DNA of 64,000 nucleotides from Nocardia sp. NBC_00403 (GTDB taxonomy: Bacteria > Actinomycetota > Actinomycetes > Mycobacteriales > Mycobacteriaceae), in contig NZ_CP107939.1 in NCBI RefSeq assembly GCF_036046055.1, forward strand, positions 4,526,001 to 4,590,000, in the 5' to 3' direction. The notes under the pieces were generated by a model. It was not told where the DNA came from and searched no databases. It was given only the letters and a program-made list of their open reading frames with translations. Numbering within the stretch: the stretch's first letter is position 1; each line of letters begins with the position of its first letter. The position numbers and the translations under genes were made by a program. This document shows positions 35,149 to 44,618 of this stretch, one piece after another.

Positions 35149-36432
35149 GTGCAGACACACCCGCACGTCCGTACGGACCGGGTGGCGGTGGCATCGGTGA
35201 CCGGGGTGCTGACCGCGGCTATGGGTTTCTCGATGTTGCAGTTGTTCGTGCTGGGTGCGCTCGGTCCGCGGATCGTGCCGGACCTCGGGATGTCCTCGGC
35301 GATGCTGGGATTCACCACGACGGTCGGGTTCGGCACCGCTGCACTGCTCTCGCCGATTGCCGGTCGGGGGGTGGATCTACTCGGCCCACGACGGTGCCTC
35401 GGTGCCCTGCTCGGCATGGTCGCGTGCGCGCTCGCGTTGATCGCGTCCGCACCGGGATACGTGGTGCTGTTGCTGGCGGTTGGTCTCGGTGGTGCACCAC
35501 AGGCATTGGCGAACCCTGCGACGAACAAGGCGATATTGGCGGCGATACCGGCACCGCGGCGCGCGGGGGTGACGGGTACGAAGCAATCGGGTGTCCAGCT
35601 CGGCGCGATCGCGGCGGGGCTGCCGCTGACCGCGCTTGCCGCCGTTGCGGGTTGGCGACCCGCTGTGTGGGTGGCCGCTGGTATCGCTGTGCTGACCGCA
35701 GTGTGGGTGTGGCGGATCTTGCCGGCCGATGCGCCACGGAATCAACAGGGCGCCACTGCCGACGCGGGTCACCGTGCGGCAGGTGTGGTGCGGTGGCTGG
35801 CCGTGTTCTCGGTGTTTCTCGGCGCGGGCATGGCCTCGATCAACACCTATCTCGCCCTGTTCGGGGAGCGACGGCTCGGACTCGGTGCCGCTGCCGCCGG
35901 AATGCTGGTAGCGGTGCTCGGCGTGGCCGGTATCGCAGGCCGCATCGGATGGGCGCGGCTGGCGGCCAAGCCGGGCGTAGCGGTGGTGCTGCCTGCGGGG
36001 TTGGCAGCCGGATCGGCGGCCGCCGCCGTGCTGCTGGCGGCCGCGCCGCAGGTGAACGGCCTGGTGTGGGTCGCAGTGATAGGGGTCGGTGTGTTCGGGA
36101 TGGCGGGCAATGCGGTGTCGATGGTGCTCGTTATCCAACGCGCCGCACCCGGTCGCGCCGGACGGGATTCGGCGTTGGTGTCGGCGGGCTTCTTTACCGG
36201 ATTCGCCGTGGGGCCACCGCTTTTCGGGCTACTGCTGCCGATGATCGGATACCGCGACGGATGGCTGACGGTGGCTGCGGAATTCGCGACAGCGGCCGGC
36301 GTCGCGGCGGCGTGGGCGCTGCGTGATAGAGGACAGCGGAGTCGGGCGTTGCAGGATCGAGCACTGCAGGATCGGACGACGCAAGACCGGACGCCGCAGG
36401 ATCCAGCGCGGCAGGAACGGGCGCAGGCATGA
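35149..36432 (+). CDS. MFS transporter
   Basis: A 427-aa membrane protein with 12 predicted helices and an MFS-like loop (SPIAGRGVDLLGPRRCLGAL). GTG start with GGAGGAGAG upstream. The last 40 residues are a hydrophilic tail with a short repeat (LQDR, TQDR, PQDP). It overlaps the next gene by four bases (ATGA). In a biosynthetic cluster such a gene usually exports the product; the direction here is inference. Confidence 0.88.
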   Translation: MQTHPHVRTDRVAVASVTGVLTAAMGFSMLQLFVLGALGPRIVPDLGMSSAMLGFTTTVGFGTAALLSPIAGRGVDLLGPRRCLGALLGMVACALALIASAPGYVVLLLAVGLGGAPQALANPATNKAILAAIPAPRRAGVTGTKQSGVQLGAIAAGLPLTALAAVAGWRPAVWVAAGIAVLTAVWVWRILPADAPRNQQGATADAGHRAAGVVRWLAVFSVFLGAGMASINTYLALFGERRLGLGAAAAGMLVAVLGVAGIAGRIGWARLAAKPGVAVVLPAGLAAGSAAAAVLLAAAPQVNGLVWVAVIGVGVFGMAGNAVSMVLVIQRAAPGRAGRDSALVSAGFFTGFAVGPPLFGLLLPMIGYRDGWLTVAAEFATAAGVAAAWALRDRGQRSRALQDRALQDRTTQDRTPQDPARQERAQA

Positions 36433-37520
36433 GCGCGTGCGAAGTGGGACGCGAAGGCGTATGGCACATCGAGCCGAGCACCGCCGAGGCAGCCCTCGAC
36501 GTACTGCTGGATCGTGTCGCATCAACGTATTCCGTTACCGGTCAACGTTTCCCGCTGTATGCCGATGGTGGCTCCGGCGCATGGGTCACTACAACCCGGG
36601 GTTCCTGGACCGGTGGTTTCTGGGCAGGGCTGCTGTGGTTGCGGGCACTGCGCACGGGCTCGCACACGGACCGGTCGGCGGCGAGGACTGTCACCGCGCA
36701 GCTGGAGCATTGGGTCACCGCAGACACCGCTACTCGTGGATTGATCCTGTGGTACGGAACGGCATTGGCCGCAGGGCCCGGTCGTGACAGTGCCGCGGTG
36801 AGCCTGCGCGACGAGGCCGCGCGGTCCTGCCTGACCGCTTTCGATCAGGATCTCGGCATACTGCCGTGGGGTTCGGCATTCGGCGGTTCGAGGTGGCTGG
36901 CACGGGTCGACGGCGTTGCGGGCACCGTCCCATTGCTCGCCACGGCCAATGCGCGAGCGGGTATGGCAGCGGCCCGCACGCATCTGGACACGCACGTGGC
37001 TCGATGGCGAGCCGAGCCGGTCGGCACACCGGCGTGGGCATGGGCCGCAGGCGAATGGACCGCCTGCGCGCAGCCACGGTCCGGCTGGAGCAGGGGCCGG
37101 GCCTGGCTGCTGCTGGCACTCGCCGATGCGGCGTGGTCCATCGATCCCGACTATGGGGCAGTCGCCGAGCGGCTGGTGGACTACGGGGCGGCCCCGGTGC
37201 CGTCAGCCGAATCGATCGAGGACGCCCCGCCCGACACCTCGGCAGCTGCCATCGAGGCGGTGGCCTTGCTCAAACTCGCTGCCGCGGCGGAGAGCCGGCA
37301 CCGGGAGCGCCTACGCGCCAGGGCGGTGGAGATCGTTCGACATCTCGTGACGGCGCATGTGAGCGGCCCGGATGGTCCGCGCCCGTCCGGCATGCTGCTC
37401 GACGGCTGCTATGACCTCGAGCGCGGACTTGCCACCGCGCACGAACTCATCTGGGGCGACTACTTTCTGGCGCTCGCCCTGGCTATCTGCACCGGACTGG
37501 TGGCACCCTTCGATACCTGA
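36429..37520 (+). CDS. Glycoside hydrolase family 88-like protein (unsaturated glucuronyl hydrolase type)
   Basis: A 363-aa (alpha/alpha)6-barrel-type protein. Segments WTGGFWAGLLWLRAL, GWSRGRAWLLLALADAAW, DTSAAAIEAVALL and ELIWGDYFLALAL are typical blocks of GH88/GH105 enzymes, which remove unsaturated uronic acids. No signal peptide, so it acts in the cytoplasm. Translationally coupled to the MFS gene. Finding it in a small-molecule cluster is unusual; it could remove a sugar mask or have been recruited to a different hydrolysis or hydration. Confidence 0.75.
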   Translation: MSACEVGREGVWHIEPSTAEAALDVLLDRVASTYSVTGQRFPLYADGGSGAWVTTTRGSWTGGFWAGLLWLRALRTGSHTDRSAARTVTAQLEHWVTADTATRGLILWYGTALAAGPGRDSAAVSLRDEAARSCLTAFDQDLGILPWGSAFGGSRWLARVDGVAGTVPLLATANARAGMAAARTHLDTHVARWRAEPVGTPAWAWAAGEWTACAQPRSGWSRGRAWLLLALADAAWSIDPDYGAVAERLVDYGAAPVPSAESIEDAPPDTSAAAIEAVALLKLAAAAESRHRERLRARAVEIVRHLVTAHVSGPDGPRPSGMLLDGCYDLERGLATAHELIWGDYFLALALAICTGLVAPFDT

Positions 37521-37529
37521 GTACGCATC

Positions 37530-38732
37530 TCAGCGCAGCACTCTTCTCGCCACAGCCTCGATGTGCAATTCGTCGGGACCGTCGAGCAGGCGTGCCATCC
37601 GCCCCATGCGCAGCAGCGACGGGAGTGCGGTGTCGGGACCGAGCCCGGCCGCGCCGTAGACCTGGATTGCCGCGTCGGCGACCTGCTGCAGCGTCCGTGC
37701 CGCAGCGACCTTGGCCAATGCGGCTTCCGTGCGGGCGTCGTGACCGGCCTCGATGAGTGCAGCCGCCTTGTGCACCAGCGGGCGGGTACTGCGAATGGCA
37801 AGCAATGACTCGAAAACGTGCTGCTGCACCAGTTGTCGGTCGGCCAGCGGCCCGCGCGACTGGGTGCGGCTGCGCGCCCGATCGCACATCAACCCGAATG
37901 CGCGCTCTGCCTGCCCCAGCCAGCGCAGACAGCGCAGCGTGCGCCCGAGCTGCAGGCGCTGCCCCGCGATACGCAATGCCGCACCGGGTTCGCCGATCAG
38001 GTGGTCGCCCGGCACCCGAACATCGTCGAAGGTGATCTCCCACTGGCCGCCGATACCGAAAACCGGGACTTCGCGCACGATTCGGAACCCCGGGCTGTCG
38101 GTGGGGACCAGCAGCAGCGACAACCCGTCACGGCTCGGGGCGGCGCCGTCGGTGCGGGCGAGCACCGCGATCAGGTCGGCGTCGGCGGCGCCGCTGACGA
38201 ACCACTTGCGCCCGGTCAATCTCCACGAGTCATCCGGTTGGGCGATAGCGCGGGTGGCCGTCAGCGCCGGATCGGTGCCGGGGGTTTCCGGCTCGGTCAT
38301 CGCATAGGCGGCGCGCAGCTCACCGGAGACCAATCGCTTCAGATAGCTGTCGCGGACTCGGTCGCGGGCATGTTGTTGCAGCATCCGCACATCCAGCAGC
38401 GACACCGACCCGAGGGCCGTCGGCCCGTGATCACTCGCGCCTTCGGCTTCCGCCAGTTGCACATAGTCGGCGAAAGGCAGGCCCTGCCCACCCAATTCGA
38501 TCGGCAACGGCAACGCCCACAGTCCCGCCGTTTTGGCCGCTGCCCTCAGTTCGGTCAGCGCCGCGTCCGCTGTCGTGCCGCCCGCATCGAGCCTGCCTTC
38601 CTGAGGCATCACCTGTTCGGTGACGAAGGCCGTGACGCGTTCGCGCAATTCCGCGGGATCGAGCTCGGTGCGGGTGGCAGCGGCGGGTCCCTCGACGGTC
38701 GGCGCCGCGCCCTGGGATGTGAACGGCTTCAT
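37530..38732 (-). CDS. Acyl-CoA dehydrogenase
   Basis: A 400-aa flavoprotein. Landmarks: AYAMTEPETPGTDP (FAD/substrate loop, near residue 145), WRLTGRKWFVSGAADAD, the QLGRTLRCLRWLGQAERAF helix and a C-terminal QVYGAAGLGPDTALPSLLR. ATG at 38732 with GGAGGAG upstream. Convergent with the GH88 gene and divergent from the CoA-transferase gene. With the CoA-transferase and AMP ligase it resembles the CaiA/CaiB/CaiC set of carnitine metabolism, so it may desaturate an acyl-CoA made by the other two. Confidence 0.88.
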   Translation of the reverse strand: MKPFTSQGAAPTVEGPAAATRTELDPAELRERVTAFVTEQVMPQEGRLDAGGTTADAALTELRAAAKTAGLWALPLPIELGGQGLPFADYVQLAEAEGASDHGPTALGSVSLLDVRMLQQHARDRVRDSYLKRLVSGELRAAYAMTEPETPGTDPALTATRAIAQPDDSWRLTGRKWFVSGAADADLIAVLARTDGAAPSRDGLSLLLVPTDSPGFRIVREVPVFGIGGQWEITFDDVRVPGDHLIGEPGAALRIAGQRLQLGRTLRCLRWLGQAERAFGLMCDRARSRTQSRGPLADRQLVQQHVFESLLAIRSTRPLVHKAAALIEAGHDARTEAALAKVAAARTLQQVADAAIQVYGAAGLGPDTALPSLLRMGRMARLLDGPDELHIEAVARRVLR

Positions 38733-38856
38733 GGTTTCTCCTCCGCGCTGGCCGGAACCCGAGGGCTCGGCGGTCCGACTGCTGTTGTCCGTGGGATTGG
38801 TCGGTGGCGACCGCCGCCGAGTTCCCGCGACAGCGTGACCGTTCAAAAGGAGAGCC

Positions 38857-40659
38857 ATGACAGCAGGCACCATGCGGACAGCCAGTTCCCACCGGGCCCC
38901 ACTTCCGCTGCGGGGTATGCGATTATCGACCGGGAGTCTGCCCGATTCGGTCGCGACGGCCTCCGAACATCTGCGGTTGCTCGGCGCCGAACCGGTTGAG
39001 GGGGAGAGTGCCGCACTGACCCTCACCGGCCCCGACGGTGCCACCGCTGCGGCCGAGGTGAGCTGGGGTGGCGCACACAGTCAGGTGTGGGACGAGGCGA
39101 CCGCGCAGGCCGCCGCCGGATTGATGCACGTGCACGGCCGCCGGGACGGGTCACCGCGCGGCCTCGCTGTCGACTATGCCACCACCGCCACCGGAATCCT
39201 CGCTGTTCAGGGGCTGCTCGCCGCACTGGTCGGCCAGTCCCGCGGCACCGCGGCGACTACGGTGGGCGTCGCCGCCGACCGAACAGCCCTGCTGACCATC
39301 TCGCAATACTTGGCGGCCGCGTGCGCCGACGACGACGAGGCAACTCCGCTCGCACCGGGCGGCCCACCGTTCACCACCGCCGACGGCGTGTATTTCGAGG
39401 TCGAGGCACTGGATGTCGCAGTGTGGGCCGATTTCTGGCGCGCGATGGACGCGCCGCCGGATGCTTTGCGAAAAGGATGGCGGCCCTTCCAATTTCGCTA
39501 TGCGACCGCCTGTGCCCCGATTCCCGAGGAACTCCATCGCACTACCTCGACACGGACCTGGGCGCAGGTGCGCGCGGCGGCCGACGAATCGGGCGCCGAC
39601 GTGTGCCGTCTGCGCACGCTGACCGAGCGCGGCGAAGAGATGCGAGCCGACGGCGGGAATGCTCTTCCGTGGCAGTTCGCGCTGTCGGAGCCTGCTGAAA
39701 GTCGCAGGGCGGTGCGCGATTCTGCCGCCACCGTCGCCCGCCCGCTCGCGGGCCTCACCGTGCTCGAAGCGGGGCGGCGCGTGCAGGCGCCGCTGGCAGC
39801 GCATCTGCTCGGACTGCTGGGCGCCGACGTGGTGCGGATCGAGCCGCCGGGCGGCGATCCACTGCGTGGGATGCCGCCTACGTGCTCGGATGTCTCGGCC
39901 CGGTGGCTGGCGTTGAACCGTGGCAAGGATGCCGTGGAGATCGACATCAAATCGCCGGCCGATCGAAATCGCCTGCGCGAGTTGGCCACCGGGGCCGACG
40001 TGTTCCTGCACAACTGGGCGCCGGGCAAGGCCGAACAACTCGAGCTCGGCGCCGACGACTTGTCGGCCGCCAACCCCGGCTTGGTCTACGCCTACACCAG
40101 CGGTTGGGCCGGGCGACTGGCGCACGCGCCGATGGGCACCGATTTCATGGTTCAGGCCCGCACTGGAGTCGGTGCAGCGGCACGACCGGCTGATGAGCCG
40201 CCGATGCCGTCGCTGATGACGCTGCTGGATGTGCTCGGCGGCATGCTGGGCACCGAAGCGATTCTGGCGGGCCTACTGACCAGGGAACGGACCGGTCGCG
40301 GTGTCCGCGTCGAATCGTCGCTGCTGGCCGCCGCCGACTTGCTCACAGCGCCCGCGGTGGCCCGCGCCGAGTCCGGGCTGCCGCCGCGCCGCCCCGCCGG
40401 GTTCCGTCGCCCACTGGCGACCGCGGACGGCTGGCTCGCACCGTCCGACGAGCATGCCGTCGCGGCCGCCGTCCACGCCGACCGCCTGTCCGGGCTGCGC
40501 ACCGGTGAGGCCGTTGCCTGGTTGCGCGACAACGACCTCCACGCCACCGCCGTCACCACCGATCTCGCCGCGCTGCCGGGTGATCCTCGATTCGCTGCCG
40601 CTCTCACCACGGACATGCATGGGGCCGTGGCTGTTTCGTCACCCTGGAGTTTCCGATGA
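38857..40659 (+). CDS. CaiB/BaiF-type CoA-transferase, double length with degenerate N-terminal half
   Basis: A 600-aa protein. The second half (from about residue 290, LAGLTVLEAGRRVQAPLAAH) is a standard family III CoA-transferase with LGADVVRIEPPGGDP and LNRGKDAVEIDIKSP. The first half also has CoA-transferase-like structure (LRLLGAEPVEGE, VDYATTATGILAVQGLLAAL) but lacks the classic motifs. The usual catalytic Asp region after LNRGK is seen only in part (ADVFLHNWAPGKAEQLELGA, YAYTSGWAG). GGAG lies before the ATG. It overlaps the ligase gene by four bases. Confidence 0.82.
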   Translation: MTAGTMRTASSHRAPLPLRGMRLSTGSLPDSVATASEHLRLLGAEPVEGESAALTLTGPDGATAAAEVSWGGAHSQVWDEATAQAAAGLMHVHGRRDGSPRGLAVDYATTATGILAVQGLLAALVGQSRGTAATTVGVAADRTALLTISQYLAAACADDDEATPLAPGGPPFTTADGVYFEVEALDVAVWADFWRAMDAPPDALRKGWRPFQFRYATACAPIPEELHRTTSTRTWAQVRAAADESGADVCRLRTLTERGEEMRADGGNALPWQFALSEPAESRRAVRDSAATVARPLAGLTVLEAGRRVQAPLAAHLLGLLGADVVRIEPPGGDPLRGMPPTCSDVSARWLALNRGKDAVEIDIKSPADRNRLRELATGADVFLHNWAPGKAEQLELGADDLSAANPGLVYAYTSGWAGRLAHAPMGTDFMVQARTGVGAAARPADEPPMPSLMTLLDVLGGMLGTEAILAGLLTRERTGRGVRVESSLLAAADLLTAPAVARAESGLPPRRPAGFRRPLATADGWLAPSDEHAVAAAVHADRLSGLRTGEAVAWLRDNDLHATAVTTDLAALPGDPRFAAALTTDMHGAVAVSSPWSFR

Positions 40660-42293
40660 CTGTGCTACTACACGATCTGGTCCCGACCCGGTTACGCCGT
40701 TCCTGGGCCGCCGACGGCGCGTGCCCTGACCTCGACCTGTACTCACTATTTCGGGCGCACCGCTGCCTGGACCCGCACCGCACCGCGCTCCTCGACGCCG
40801 CAGGGAAGGTCTGCTATACCCGGCTCGACACACTGGTCCGACGGCTCGCGGCCGGGCTCGCCGCCGAAGGTGTCCAACCTGGAGACGTTGTCGGAGTTCA
40901 ACTCCCGAACTGTCGCGAAGCCGTCATCGCCGACCTGGCCCTCGCCGCGCTCGGTGCGGTTGCGCTGCCTTTCCCCGCCGGCCGTGGGCTTCGCGAGGCC
41001 GAATCGCTGCTGCGCCGCGCCGACGCCGTCGCGGTCATCGCGGCGACGGAATTCCGCGATCACACCCACGCCGCCGAGCTGTCCGAACTGCTCGATCGGC
41101 TGCCCATGCTGCGGTTCGTCGCCGCGGTAGGAAAAACGGAGATCCCGGACCGATGTCTCTCCTTCGCCGAACTGATGAAAGCAGACGGTGAGACGTTCGT
41201 CCCTGCGCGCCCGGATCCCGACACCGCCGCGCGCATCCTGGTCTCCTCCGGCTCGGAAGCCGAACCGAAAATGGTTGCCTACTCGCACAACGCGCTAGCC
41301 GGCGGGCGCGGGAACTTCATGAGTTCGCTGCTGGCCGACGGCGAGCCGCCCCGCAGCCTGTTTCTTGTCCCGTTGGCAACGGCGTTCGGCAGCAACGGCA
41401 CCGCGGTTACGCTGGCACGCCACGGCGGCACACTGATTCTGCTGGACCATTTCACGCCGCAAGGTGCACTCGACGCGATCACTCGACACCATCCGACCCA
41501 TGTCCTGGGTGTCCCGACGATGGTCCGCATGATGCTCGACCAGGGCGCGGCCACGGCGGACACGTCCTCGATGACGGCATTGGTGCTCGGCGGTTCACAG
41601 CTGGACAGGGCCACCGCCGAGGAAGCCAAGCGCGGCTTCGGATGCTCGGTGGTCAACCTCTACGGTTCGGCCGACGGCGTGAACTGCCACACCGACCTCG
41701 GCGAAACCGACACGGCTACTACGGGTCCCGGGGTTCTGGTCGGTCGGCCCGACCCCCGCGTCGCCGAGATTCGGATCGCGCGCGTCGACACCGGCGAGAT
41801 CGCTCCACTCGGCGAGACCGGCGAGATCGTGGCCCGCGGCCCGATGACGCCGCTGTGCTACGTCGGCAGCCCCGAACTGGACGCGCGCTACCGCACTGCC
41901 GACGGCTGGGTCCGCACCGGCGATCTCGGCGTCCTCGACCCCGAAGGCCGGCTGCATGTTGTCGGCCGACTCAAGGAGGTCGTCATCCGAGGCGGCGCCA
42001 ACATCAGTCCGGCCGAAGTGGAACAGCTGCTCGCTACCCACCCCGACGTGCGCGACGTGGTGTGTGTCGGTGTGCCGCACCAGGTATTGGGGGAGCGGTT
42101 GGCCGCCTGCGTGGTGCCACGGCCGGGGTGCGCGCCCGACCTCGACGCCCTCTGCGCCCACCTGCGTGCGCAGGGTATGGAGCGCGGAAAACATCCGGAA
42201 GCGCTGCTGTTGCTCGACACCCTGCCGTTGACTCCGGCGGGAAAGCCGGACCGGACCGCACTGCGTTCACGAGTCGCCGCACCGATGGGCTGA
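40656..42293 (+). CDS. AMP-dependent acyl-CoA synthetase/ligase (CaiC/FadD-like)
   Basis: A 545-aa class I adenylate-forming enzyme. Core motifs: the phosphate loop SSGSEAEPKMV (residues about 201-211, with Thr-Gly replaced by Glu-Ala compared with the usual SGTTGxPK), LYGSADG, the adenine-binding WVRTGDLG near 420 and the hinge GRLKEVVIRGG near 435. The C-terminal catalytic Lys is in TPAGKPDRTAL. It activates a carboxylic acid as acyl-AMP, then probably acyl-CoA. Translationally coupled to the CoA-transferase. Substrate unknown. Confidence 0.88.
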   Translation: MTVLLHDLVPTRLRRSWAADGACPDLDLYSLFRAHRCLDPHRTALLDAAGKVCYTRLDTLVRRLAAGLAAEGVQPGDVVGVQLPNCREAVIADLALAALGAVALPFPAGRGLREAESLLRRADAVAVIAATEFRDHTHAAELSELLDRLPMLRFVAAVGKTEIPDRCLSFAELMKADGETFVPARPDPDTAARILVSSGSEAEPKMVAYSHNALAGGRGNFMSSLLADGEPPRSLFLVPLATAFGSNGTAVTLARHGGTLILLDHFTPQGALDAITRHHPTHVLGVPTMVRMMLDQGAATADTSSMTALVLGGSQLDRATAEEAKRGFGCSVVNLYGSADGVNCHTDLGETDTATTGPGVLVGRPDPRVAEIRIARVDTGEIAPLGETGEIVARGPMTPLCYVGSPELDARYRTADGWVRTGDLGVLDPEGRLHVVGRLKEVVIRGGANISPAEVEQLLATHPDVRDVVCVGVPHQVLGERLAACVVPRPGCAPDLDALCAHLRAQGMERGKHPEALLLLDTLPLTPAGKPDRTALRSRVAAPMG

Positions 42294-42315
42294 CGCGCGG
42301 CATTCGAAACCTGCA

Positions 42316-42345
42316 GCGGGGCAGGCACTTCGGTGCCTGCCCCGC
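42316..42345. terminator. Strong bidirectional terminator hairpin
   Basis: A perfect 13-bp stem (GCGGGGCAGGCAC / GTGCCTGCCCCGC) with a TTCG loop and T-rich sequence after it (GGTTTTG). It sits between the convergent ligase and metal-binding lipoprotein genes and should end transcription from both sides. Confidence 0.85.
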
Positions 42346-42367
42346 ATTCGGTTTTGTCAACGGTAGT

Positions 42368-43165
42368 TCAGGAGCCGGACATCGCCTTCTTCAGCGCGAC
42401 TTCCGCATTGCGGTACACGCCCAGCAGGTCGTAGTCCTGGCCGGGGAAGTTGACGATCGAGATCTGCTTTGCTCCGGAATCCGGCAGCGCGGTCCCACTG
42501 GACATGTGCGCGTTGTCGAGCACGAAGTCTGGCTTCTTCGCGGCGAGCCCGGCGAGTTGACCGGGAGTCACTGCCTCCGGCCCGTAGGTGCCCACCACTT
42601 GTGCCCCGGCCAACTGAGCCGCCCAGGTCGAAAAGACCTGCGCGACAACGGTCGGCTGCTTGCCACCCGGCCACGTCGCCCGAACCTCCTTGCCGAGCCT
42701 GTCGTATTCGGCGATGAAGGCCGAGGTCCAGGACTCGGCCGCCGATGCGGTGCCGAACTCCTTGCCGAGCGTCTGCACCTGAGCGGTTACCTTGTCCGCG
42801 GAGTTGTCGAGATTCACCTCGATCAGCTTCGCACGCGAGCCCGCAGCCTCCCTGATCTTCGCCGCGAACGGCTCGAACGGCGCGTACAGCACGAAGTCGG
42901 CCTCGGCCACGGCGGTCAGGTCGGACGGTTTGGGGTCGTAGTCGGGTGCGTGGTGTACGGAGGTGGGCACGATGACCTGCACGTCGTCGATACCTGCGGC
43001 CTTGGCGAATCCGGCCTCCCACGCGGTGGTCGCCACCACGGTCGGATGGTGTTCGGCGTCGTGTTTGTCGTCGGTACCGGAACAGCCGCTCAACAGCACA
43101 CCTACGCTGAGCGCGAGGGCGGCGGCCGATACGCGGCCATTGGTCAGTGCACGGAAGCGTGCCAT
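42368..43165 (-). CDS. Metal ABC transporter substrate-binding lipoprotein (ZnuA/TroA type)
   Basis: A 265-aa lipoprotein: signal peptide with lipobox LLSGCSG, then a His/Asp-rich start DDKHDAEHH of the kind seen in zinc-binding receptors. The body has the two-lobe cluster-A fold (VVATTAWEAGFAKAAG; VHHAPDYDPKPSDL; VLYAPFEPF). Terminal VYRNAEVALKKAM. Last gene of the operon 45274-42368; it starts within the end of the permease gene (22-base overlap). The metal (Zn, Mn or Cu) cannot be told with certainty. Confidence 0.85.
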   Translation of the reverse strand: MARFRALTNGRVSAAALALSVGVLLSGCSGTDDKHDAEHHPTVVATTAWEAGFAKAAGIDDVQVIVPTSVHHAPDYDPKPSDLTAVAEADFVLYAPFEPFAAKIREAAGSRAKLIEVNLDNSADKVTAQVQTLGKEFGTASAAESWTSAFIAEYDRLGKEVRATWPGGKQPTVVAQVFSTWAAQLAGAQVVGTYGPEAVTPGQLAGLAAKKPDFVLDNAHMSSGTALPDSGAKQISIVNFPGQDYDLLGVYRNAEVALKKAMSGS

Positions 43166-43986
43166 GAGGTGTTTCTCCGTTCGGGAATGAGATGAGTCGC
43201 AAGAGCGGCTGCCCCCGCGGCGAGGACCAGAACCGGTCCGGGCGGCAGGTCGAGAGCCAGCGCCACCAGGAAACCGATCAGGTTGACAGTGATGCCGATG
43301 CCGATGGCCCAGCAGATGATCGCGGTGAGCGAATGCCCCAGGCGGCGCGCGGCCAGTGCCGGGAGCAGGGTGAGCGCATCGACCAGCAGCGCTCCGGTGA
43401 GCCGAATTCCGCCGGCCACCGCGACCGCAACCAGCACCAGTAACACGAGGGTGAGCCGCCGCACCGGCACACCGGAGACCAGCGCGAGCTCCCGATCGTG
43501 CAGCAGCAGTGCCAGATCGCGACGCCGCCACCAGAACAGCGCTGGCACAACCACGGCCAGCGCCGCGAGCACCAGCACGTCCTGCACCCGCACTGCGAGA
43601 ATGGAACCCCACAGCAGCGAGAACGCCGCCGACGCATTCACCCCGGCAATGGAGAGCACCAGCAGCGCCGCCGCGATTGCCAGACTCATCAGCAAACCCA
43701 TTGCCCCGGACAGGCTTTCCGGCGTGCGGGCCAACGGGCTGATCCCCGCCCCTGCCACCGCACAGGCGACAAGCCCGCACAGCGCCGGATCCAGGCCGGT
43801 CAGCATGCCGATCGCGGCGCCGAGCAGCGCGACATGCATCATCGCGAACCGCACCGGAATGATGTCGAGCCCGACGATCACCACTCCGATCACCGGTAAT
43901 CCGACCGACCCGACCAGCAACGCAACCCCAGCGCGCTGCACCGACGCCATCCCGAGGAGGTCGGCCAGCTGAGCGGGTCCGTTCAC
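43144..43986 (-). CDS. Metal ABC transporter permease (ZnuB type)
   Basis: A 280-aa membrane protein of the ABC-3 family with 7-8 helices (ALLGAAIGMLTGLDPALCGL; LLVDALTLLPALAARRLG, the conserved ABC-3 segment). The GTG start at 43986 overlaps the stop of the ATPase gene by four bases (GTGA), and the C-terminus overlaps the lipoprotein gene. Part of a coupled four-gene operon headed by a sigma factor. Confidence 0.88.
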   Translation of the reverse strand: MNGPAQLADLLGMASVQRAGVALLVGSVGLPVIGVVIVGLDIIPVRFAMMHVALLGAAIGMLTGLDPALCGLVACAVAGAGISPLARTPESLSGAMGLLMSLAIAAALLVLSIAGVNASAAFSLLWGSILAVRVQDVLVLAALAVVVPALFWWRRRDLALLLHDRELALVSGVPVRRLTLVLLVLVAVAVAGGIRLTGALLVDALTLLPALAARRLGHSLTAIICWAIGIGITVNLIGFLVALALDLPPGPVLVLAAGAAALATHLIPERRNTSWHASVH

Positions 43987-44618
43987 GACAGCTCCCGCAA
44001 TCGGCCCGCGGCCATTTCGAGCACTCGGTCGCACCGCCGCGCCAATGCCCTGTCGTGGGTGACGACCACGAGTGTCACCGGAAGTTCGGCAAGGACGTCC
44101 GCGGCTTCCTCTTGCCCGGCGAAATCCAGTGCGGCCGTTGGTTCGTCGGCGAGCACGACACCTGCGCCCGTCGCCACACAACCGACCGCGCGAGACAGGT
44201 GCATGCGTTGCAATTGTCCGCCCGAGAGCGTGTCGAGGGGACGGTCTATGAGGGCACCGACCCCGAGGCGGTCCGCCATGGCTTCGGCCGCACCGCGGCT
44301 GCCCGAGCTGGCCAGCAATTCACCTGCCAGCAAAGGGAAACGGCCGGTGGCAGGCCGTTGTGGGATCCACGCGCAGGCCCGCCGCCGCCACGTCTGCTCG
44401 GCGGCGCTGTGCCCACCGCGCCCACCGACCATGACCTCGCCCCGAACCACCGCGTGCAGTCCGAGCACCGCGCGCAACAACGTCGTCTTGCCCGAACCGT
44501 TGGTGCCCGTCAAGGCAACCCGCTGCCCGGCAGGGACATCGAGATCGATATCGCTGACGACTTCGACACGGCCGTGGCGGCAGGACACACCCTTCAATCG
44601 CAGGTCCAACCCGCCCAT
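43983..44618 (-). CDS. Metal ABC transporter ATPase (ZnuC type)
   Basis: A 211-aa ATPase. Walker A GTNGSGKTT near residue 38, signature LSGGQLQRMHLSRAV near 130, Walker B VVLADEPTAALD near 152 and H-loop VTHDRALARRC. Short for the family. The ATG at 44618 overlaps the sigma factor stop by one base (TGATG), so the sigma factor and transporter are made from one message. Confidence 0.88.
   Translation of the reverse strand: MGGLDLRLKGVSCRHGRVEVVSDIDLDVPAGQRVALTGTNGSGKTTLLRAVLGLHAVVRGEVMVGGRGGHSAAEQTWRRRACAWIPQRPATGRFPLLAGELLASSGSRGAAEAMADRLGVGALIDRPLDTLSGGQLQRMHLSRAVGCVATGAGVVLADEPTAALDFAGQEEAADVLAELPVTLVVVTHDRALARRCDRVLEMAAGRLRELS

Noticed and set aside
32854..42293. Pyrrolnitrin-type cluster
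   Set aside because: Only a tentative PrnB-like gene is seen; the halogenases PrnA and PrnC and the oxygenase PrnD are absent.
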